A stretch of 64,000 bases of DNA from Puia dinghuensis (GTDB lineage Bacteria; Bacteroidota; Bacteroidia; Chitinophagales; Chitinophagaceae), in NCBI RefSeq assembly GCF_014642875.1, contig NZ_BMJC01000004.1, positions 358,070-422,069 on the forward strand, read 5' to 3'. Positions within the stretch are counted from its first letter, which is position 1; each line of letters starts with the position of its first letter. Both the position numbers and the translations under genes were made by a program. A model generated the notes under the pieces. That model did no database searches. It had not been told where the DNA came from and saw only the letters and a program-made list of their open reading frames with translations. Shown here in pieces: positions 59,232 to 64,000 of this stretch.

Positions 59232-62162
59232 TCACGAAGGGGCGGGGCGCGCATGCACTTCCATCAAAAAATCGAACAGGTTCGTCTCCGTGGGGATCTT
59301 CAGCTTTTTGCGTAAGCGATAGCGGCTGATCTCCACCCCCCGGACGGAGATATTCTCCAGCTGGGCGATCTCCTTGCTGCTCAGGTTCATCCGCAGATAG
59401 GCGCAGAGCTTCAGTTCGTGCGCGCTAAGCGCCGGATAAACGCTCTTTATGGTCTTCAGGAAATCACTGTGCACCTGGTCGAAGTGTATAGCAAACTGCT
59501 CCCAGTCCTTATCCATCTTGTTGTCATCCCCGAGGATGCGCAGCATTTTCTTAAACTCCTCCGCCCCGGCCCCATCGCCGTTGGCGCCCTTCTTCATCCG
59601 CACAAGCTCTTCGCGGATATTGCCTAGCAGCTCGCCCTTCTGCACCAGGTGCATGGCCGCCGAAGCCAGTTCCGTATTCTTGTGCGCTATCTCCGCCTCG
59701 AGCTTTTCATTCCGTAGTTTGACGATCTCTTTTTCCGATTTGTCCATCTCCAGCTGGTGCAGGTATTGCAACCGCGCCTGCTCTTCCTCGTGCTTTTTCT
59801 GCTGCTGTCGGAAGATACGGCGTTGCCAGAAGAACACCAGGTAGAGCAAACCAGCCAGCAGCAGGACATAGCCGGCATAGGCCCAGGCGGTCTGGTACCA
59901 TGGCGGCAGTATCGTAAAAGTATAGCTGCTGATCGCGGATTCATTGCCCATGTTAGACTTCGAACGTACCTGGAAGGAATAGGTTCCGGCCGGCAGGTTG
60001 GTATAATCCTTTTCTGTCTTCTTCGACCAGTCTGACCAATCCCGATCGAAGCCCTTCAGGTAGTAGCTATAGCTAATACTGTTATGCACGGCATAAAGCG
60101 GGCTGGAATATTCGAAATGAACGGAGTTCCATTTGTTGGAAATACTGTATACGGCGGCGGCGGGCTGGCCCAGGCTGTCGTCTACCTCCCCGAAATAGCC
60201 GCCAAACAACACGCTGTCCTTTTTTCCAAAGGCCCGGACACTTCGGATCCGCACCTGTATCGGGTAGTGGTTCTTTTTGTATTCTTCGTAGTTGATATGA
60301 TAAAAGCCCCTCTCGGCGCCGACAAAGACATTGTATTTATTGTAGGGATAGATATGTTCATAGTCGGCCACCATTCTTCCGCTTAGCTCGGGGAAGTAAA
60401 TGGTCTCCGGCTGACTCCCCGAAAGATCGATAACCCCAAGGCTGTTGTCCTCGATGAACCAGATATTGCCCGCGGCATCCTCTTTTAATGCCCGGATATT
60501 GCGCTCTCCGAAAAAGTCCTTAAAATAAGGCGAGAGCCCGAAGCCATCCCGTCCTGCATTGTATTCATAGACCCCCTTCTCGGTGGCGATGACGATATGG
60601 TTCTTCACCTTGAACAGGTGGTTCTTCAGATAGGAAGGCAGCCCGTTCTTTTCGGTATACAGTTTCACCTTCGGGTGGGCCAGATCGTTCAGATCGATCT
60701 TATATACTCCCCGATAGGGATGCGCGACCCACACCGTATTGTTGTTGTCGATCGCCATAAACTGGGATGAAGCCGCATATCCGGGCAGATTTCCTTCCTG
60801 TACAAAATGATTGCCGGTATACCGCAGCAGGTTGATCCCGACCCCGTCGCCACCCAGTACGAGCGCCGAAGGCAGGACATTCGCGTACGGCAGAAAGGTC
60901 CAGTAGGCCCGGCTGGTATCTATCGGAACCAGGCGATCGTTACTCACCTGGAAGGCGCCGTCATGATGACCGAGCAACAGGGTGCCGTTGATCTCGGTCA
61001 GTCCCCAGGTGGAACCCTTTGTCCCCGGGATACTCCTGAACTCCCCCCGAAGGAAGCTGAGGTCTTCCCGGTCGTCCACCGGCAGGGAATAAAGCCCGTT
61101 GGAAGTACCGACGAACAGCTCTTTATTATAAATGAGGGAGGTATAGCCAAGCCCTTCGTTCAATTTCTCGGGGTAGATATGTTTGATCGCATTGTTAAAG
61201 GCGACAAAATCGATCCCATTGTCGAGGCCCATCCAAAGATTCTTGTTCCGGTCGAGAAAAAGCATCAGGATATTGTTGTTTTGAAGACCCTCCGTCCGGG
61301 AGAGGTTTTGGATGATCTCCCCTTTTTTATTGACGATATAAATTCCATCGAGATTGGTTCCGATGGCCAGCCAATCCTTATTGACCGCGATGGCGGTCAG
61401 CACCCGCTCGTTGACAAAGGGGTTCTCATGGGCAAAACGAAAGGGGGTGATCTTGTTGTTCGCCAGCACGAAGAAGCCGGTGTTTACGGTGCCCAGGAAG
61501 CTGCTGTCCTTGCCAAACGGGAACAGACAGGTCACCCAGCTTGCCGGCAGCGCGCTTTCCTTTACAAAGGGCGTCCACAAGCCATCGCGAAATTCCAGGA
61601 GGCCATTGCGACCATCCTGTGCCACCAATTGACGATTACTTTCCCCAAGAAACCGCCATTCCGAAGCCGCGGGATAGACCGTAATCGTTTTATTGTTCAG
61701 TTGGAAGATCATCTCCCGGGACATAAAGAAAACATCGTTGCCATACGGAACGATAAACCAGATATCCGAAAAGGAGGAGTTTTTCTCGGAAAGCAGGTTT
61801 TTTAAGGAAGTAAAGGCAAGTCTTCCGTTCTTGTCGGGTGAGAAATAGCCAAAATCGTCCTGGCCGCCGGCATAGATGCGGTTGTCCTTTCCCAGGGCCA
61901 CCGACCGGACGATGGTCTTGTTCGGTAGAGGGTAGGTCTTCCAATAATTGCCATCAAAGCTCAGCAACCCCTGGTAATTAGCGAAATACAAGATCCCGTA
62001 GCGATCCTGGACGATACCCCGGTTTTGAGTGCCGGCATTATAAACATTCCTGGGGTAATTGACGATGTCGGGTATACCGATGGTATTCTGCGCCTGACAG
62101 ACTCCCGCAGTCCACCCAAGGAGCAGCGTGATCAAGGTTTTTATCCTGCTGACAGTTGGCAT
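59232..62162 (-). CDS. Propeller/triple-Tyr one-component sensor with LuxR-type HTH
   Basis: 976 residues. Signal sequence, two-component-regulator-type beta-propellers (about 25-680, with repeated LDRNKNLWMGLDNG- and AAGNIWFIEDNSLG-like blades), a Y_Y_Y domain (about 690-755, SYSYYLKGFDRDWSDWS), a membrane helix (about 760-780), a long coiled coil (about 785-860) and a C-terminal LuxR-type HTH (about 910-965, ALSAHELKLCAYLRMNLSSKEIAQLENISVRGVEISRYRLRKKL). It senses a periplasmic ligand and acts on DNA directly. Three copies of an 11-bp-period direct repeat flank its gene neighbourhood and are likely its operators. Confidence 0.9.
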   Translation of the reverse strand: MPTVSRIKTLITLLLGWTAGVCQAQNTIGIPDIVNYPRNVYNAGTQNRGIVQDRYGILYFANYQGLLSFDGNYWKTYPLPNKTIVRSVALGKDNRIYAGGQDDFGYFSPDKNGRLAFTSLKNLLSEKNSSFSDIWFIVPYGNDVFFMSREMIFQLNNKTITVYPAASEWRFLGESNRQLVAQDGRNGLLEFRDGLWTPFVKESALPASWVTCLFPFGKDSSFLGTVNTGFFVLANNKITPFRFAHENPFVNERVLTAIAVNKDWLAIGTNLDGIYIVNKKGEIIQNLSRTEGLQNNNILMLFLDRNKNLWMGLDNGIDFVAFNNAIKHIYPEKLNEGLGYTSLIYNKELFVGTSNGLYSLPVDDREDLSFLRGEFRSIPGTKGSTWGLTEINGTLLLGHHDGAFQVSNDRLVPIDTSRAYWTFLPYANVLPSALVLGGDGVGINLLRYTGNHFVQEGNLPGYAASSQFMAIDNNNTVWVAHPYRGVYKIDLNDLAHPKVKLYTEKNGLPSYLKNHLFKVKNHIVIATEKGVYEYNAGRDGFGLSPYFKDFFGERNIRALKEDAAGNIWFIEDNSLGVIDLSGSQPETIYFPELSGRMVADYEHIYPYNKYNVFVGAERGFYHINYEEYKKNHYPIQVRIRSVRAFGKKDSVLFGGYFGEVDDSLGQPAAAVYSISNKWNSVHFEYSSPLYAVHNSISYSYYLKGFDRDWSDWSKKTEKDYTNLPAGTYSFQVRSKSNMGNESAISSYTFTILPPWYQTAWAYAGYVLLLAGLLYLVFFWQRRIFRQQQKKHEEEQARLQYLHQLEMDKSEKEIVKLRNEKLEAEIAHKNTELASAAMHLVQKGELLGNIREELVRMKKGANGDGAGAEEFKKMLRILGDDNKMDKDWEQFAIHFDQVHSDFLKTIKSVYPALSAHELKLCAYLRMNLSSKEIAQLENISVRGVEISRYRLRKKLKIPTETNLFDFLMEVHARPAPS

Positions 62163-62178
62163 AATCCGACCTTCACCA

Positions 62179-62186
62179 TAAAGATA
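62179..62186 (-). promoter_or_regulatory. Probable -7 box (TATCTTTA) of the propeller-HTH gene
   Basis: Minus-strand TATCTTTA, seven of eight matching TAnnTTTG, 16 nt before the ATG at 62162. Confidence 0.35.
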
Positions 62187-62234
62187 GGTATACCGTGTAG
62201 AAAGAAGTACCGGTTTTGACTCCTTTTACTTTTT

Positions 62235-62253
62235 GATGTGGTGATGATGTGGT
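62235..62253 (+). promoter_or_regulatory. Direct-repeat operator GATGTGGT-N3-GATGTGGT, copy 2
   Basis: Two identical octamers with an 11-bp period in the divergent region between the propeller-HTH gene and the TolB-like gene. Its start is 53 bp, about five helical turns, from copy 3. Confidence 0.6.
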
Positions 62254-62287
62254 GGAAAAGCCTCATTTAAAGGAGATTTTCCAGTAT

Positions 62288-62306
62288 GATGTAGTACAGA
62301 TGTAGT
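62288..62306 (+). promoter_or_regulatory. Direct-repeat operator GATGTAGT-N3-GATGTAGT, copy 3
   Basis: Same octamer and spacing as copy 1. It ends 30 nt before the TAAATTTG -7 box of the TolB-like gene, ten bases (one turn) farther than at the isomerase promoter. Confidence 0.6.
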
Positions 62307-62336
62307 AGGAAACTAGACAACTGAGCAATCGCCGCC

Positions 62337-62344
62337 TAAATTTG
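62337..62344 (+). promoter_or_regulatory. -7 box TAAATTTG of the TolB-like gene
   Basis: Exact consensus match ending 4 nt before the ATG at 62349, so the mRNA is probably leaderless or nearly so. Confidence 0.5.
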
Positions 62345-62348
62345 TTGC

Positions 62349-63893
62349 ATGAAATCAATACTATCTAACGGATTGCTGTCAATACTGCTTCTGGTCTTTT
62401 CGACCAGACCCATCGCCGCCCAACCCGTGGGCATGTTTGATGGGCATGGGGATGTGGGAACCAACGTAAAACCCGGTTCGGCCACTTTTATCCCTGCAAC
62501 AGGGCAATATGTCATCACCGGCGCAGGCTATAATGTCTGGGCCGATCATGATGAATTCCAGTTTGTCTGGAAGAAGATGAAGGGGGATTTTATCCTCTAT
62601 ACCCGGACGGAATTTCTGGGCGGCTGGGTCAACTACCACCGGAAAGTAGGCTGGATGGTCCGCAAGAGCCTGGATGGCAATTCTCCCCACGTCAACGCAG
62701 TAGAACATGGCGACGGGCTCACCTCGCTGCAATTCCGCCGTACTGAGGGCGCGCAGACCGAAGAACATAAGTTCAAGCTCACGCATGCCAATATCCTGCA
62801 GCTGGAAAGGAAAGGGAATCAATATATTATGCGGGCCGCCATTTATGGCGAACCCTTCCAGACCGACACCATCTCCGGCATCGACCTGGGTGACGAGGTC
62901 TACGTTGGGCTTTTTGTAGGTTCACACAACTCGGATGTACTGGAAACCGGGGTTTTCAGCAATGTCAATATCACCGTTCCTTATAATGGAGAATCCGATC
63001 AACGGACCCAGATGACCCTGGGCAGCAGGCTCGAACTGATGGAGATCGCTTCCGGCCATCGGGAAGTTATCCTCTCTGTTCCTTACTCCATCCAGGCGCC
63101 CAACTGGACGCCCGATGGGAAAAGCCTCATCTTTAACGACGCAAAAGGTACGATATACAATTTCGACCTGGCCACCCGTACTCCCACTTCGGTGAACACC
63201 GGAACCGTCACTCATAATAACAATGACCATGTCATTTCCTTTGACGGCAGGATGCTCGGGTTGAGCAATTTTGTAAAAGACCTCGGCGGGTCTATCATCT
63301 ATACCGTTCCGATAACGGGCGGCACCCCGAAGCAGATCACCCCGAAAGGGCCATCTTATCTGCATGGCTGGTCGCCTGACGGAAAGGACCTGGTTTTCTG
63401 TGGCGAACGCAACGGGGAATTCGATGTCTATAAGGTGGCTGCCAATGGTGGAAAGGAGATTCGGCTGACGACATCTCCTGGTCTGGACGATGGCCCGGAA
63501 TATACACCTGACGGGCAATACATCTACTTCAACTCCGTGCGTAGTGGTCTGATGCAGATCTGGCGGATGAAGCCCGATGGCAGCGGACAGGAACAGGTGA
63601 CCAACGACGATTTCGACAACTGGTTTGCGCATATCTCGCCGGATGGGAAATGGTTCGTCTATCTTTCTTTCCTTCCGACCGAGACGCCTGCCGGCATCCA
63701 TCCGCCGTATAAACACGTCTATATCCGGCTGCTGCCTATTGACGGAAAAGGCACGCCAAAAGTGCTGGCCTATGTCTATGGTGGTCAGGGATCGATCAAC
63801 ACTCCTTCCTGGTCGCCCGATGGGAAAAGAATTGCTTTTATAAGCAACACGGATATGAGCAATACCGATTTGGGAGGTACTAATAACAAGTAG
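62349..63893 (+). CDS. Exported TolB-like beta-propeller protein with N-terminal lectin-like domain
   Basis: 514 residues. Signal peptide (MKSILSNGLLSILLLVFSTRPIAAQ), a concanavalin-like beta-sandwich of the DUF1349 type (about 30-205, YNVWADHDEFQFVWKKMKGDF, LGDEVYVGLFVGSHN), then WD40-like PD40 repeats (about 230-505) such as APNWTPDGKSLIFND, HGWSPDGKDLVFCGERNGEFDVYKV, DDGPEYTPDGQYIYFNS and TPSWSPDGKRIAFIS. Such proteins are often annotated as TolB-family biopolymer proteins; this one is not the Pal/Tol component. Two upstream direct repeats suggest control by the divergent propeller-HTH protein. The 107 bases after the stop show nothing clear. Confidence 0.85.
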   Translation: MKSILSNGLLSILLLVFSTRPIAAQPVGMFDGHGDVGTNVKPGSATFIPATGQYVITGAGYNVWADHDEFQFVWKKMKGDFILYTRTEFLGGWVNYHRKVGWMVRKSLDGNSPHVNAVEHGDGLTSLQFRRTEGAQTEEHKFKLTHANILQLERKGNQYIMRAAIYGEPFQTDTISGIDLGDEVYVGLFVGSHNSDVLETGVFSNVNITVPYNGESDQRTQMTLGSRLELMEIASGHREVILSVPYSIQAPNWTPDGKSLIFNDAKGTIYNFDLATRTPTSVNTGTVTHNNNDHVISFDGRMLGLSNFVKDLGGSIIYTVPITGGTPKQITPKGPSYLHGWSPDGKDLVFCGERNGEFDVYKVAANGGKEIRLTTSPGLDDGPEYTPDGQYIYFNSVRSGLMQIWRMKPDGSGQEQVTNDDFDNWFAHISPDGKWFVYLSFLPTETPAGIHPPYKHVYIRLLPIDGKGTPKVLAYVYGGQGSINTPSWSPDGKRIAFISNTDMSNTDLGGTNNK

Positions 63894-64000
63894 GACCAAA
63901 AACGGCCCTCCCGCTGTTACGGCTCCAGGCGAGTGAGAATGGCCACTTGCCGGAGTTCGTAACTTGTCCTAACATTGCGAACTAAAAGATTGCCAATGCC

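Noticed and set aside
1-64000. tRNA, rRNA, CRISPR array or prophage
   Set aside because: No cloverleaf, rRNA-like segment, regularly spaced repeat array or phage structural genes were seen on reading both strands; the Bro-N gene is isolated.

Overview
The window looks like chromosomal DNA of a Bacteroidota bacterium, most likely of the Chitinophagaceae. Several signals agree on this: a C-terminal type IX secretion sorting domain (23450-24097), a DUF5606 protein, a one-component propeller/triple-Tyr/HTH regulator, Tat- and lipobox-bearing secreted enzymes, and repeated promoter boxes of the Bacteroidota type (-33 TTTG, about 20 nt, -7 TAnnTTTG). The left edge cuts a GH3-family gene. I see no rRNA, tRNA, CRISPR array or prophage.

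Layout. 1-3100: GH3-family enzyme, LysE exporter, a small exported protein and the transglycosylase MtgA. 3086-4843: a tightly overlapping minus-strand operon nfu - pnuC - nadR-like kinase (Fe-S carrier, nicotinamide riboside uptake and phosphorylation). 4894-6479: merC-like and sco-fur genes diverge from a shared promoter region that carries a perfect 8+1+8 palindrome, a likely operator of the Fur-family repressor. 6681-15330: M3 peptidase, DUF5606, DsbA-like protein, a Gly/Tyr-rich exported protein and DNA polymerase I. 15439-23267: a 3'-truncated Bro-N gene colliding with uvrB, then asmA, an M28 peptidase and mgsA. 23450-31868: T9SS cargo, recA, an OmpA-like lipoprotein, a hybrid histidine kinase, an Na+/H+ antiporter and small proteins.

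32494-39184 is the most unusual block. It is a two-gene, translationally overlapping unit: a soluble M48-type zinc protease followed by an 1828-residue protein that combines a degenerate kinase-like C-lobe, a DUF4011/COG1112-type SF1 helicase, a restriction-endonuclease-like domain and a WGR domain. I read it as a candidate anti-phage or nucleic-acid defence module, related in part to Mokosh-type kinase-helicases but with a protease partner. Housekeeping uvrD/pcrA diverges from it. Two RAYT (REP-associated tyrosine transposase) genes follow uvrD, one with a destroyed HUH motif, and two intergenic regions elsewhere in the window share a 37-bp REP-like module.

43046-64000: ArsC/Spx-like reductase, an ECF sigma factor with a membrane partner, GH25 lysozyme, a radical SAM enzyme, DinB, an in-frame MarR-glycosidase fusion, a DegT aminotransferase, a membrane phosphatase/sulfatase-like protein, rpoN, an L,D-transpeptidase with a structured leader, MATE, and a double-thioredoxin lipoprotein. 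At the end lie a Tat-exported sugar-phosphate isomerase-like protein, a large propeller-HTH regulator and a TolB-like protein. Three copies of GATGTRGT-N3-GATGTRGT lie upstream of these last genes and probably form the regulator's regulon.
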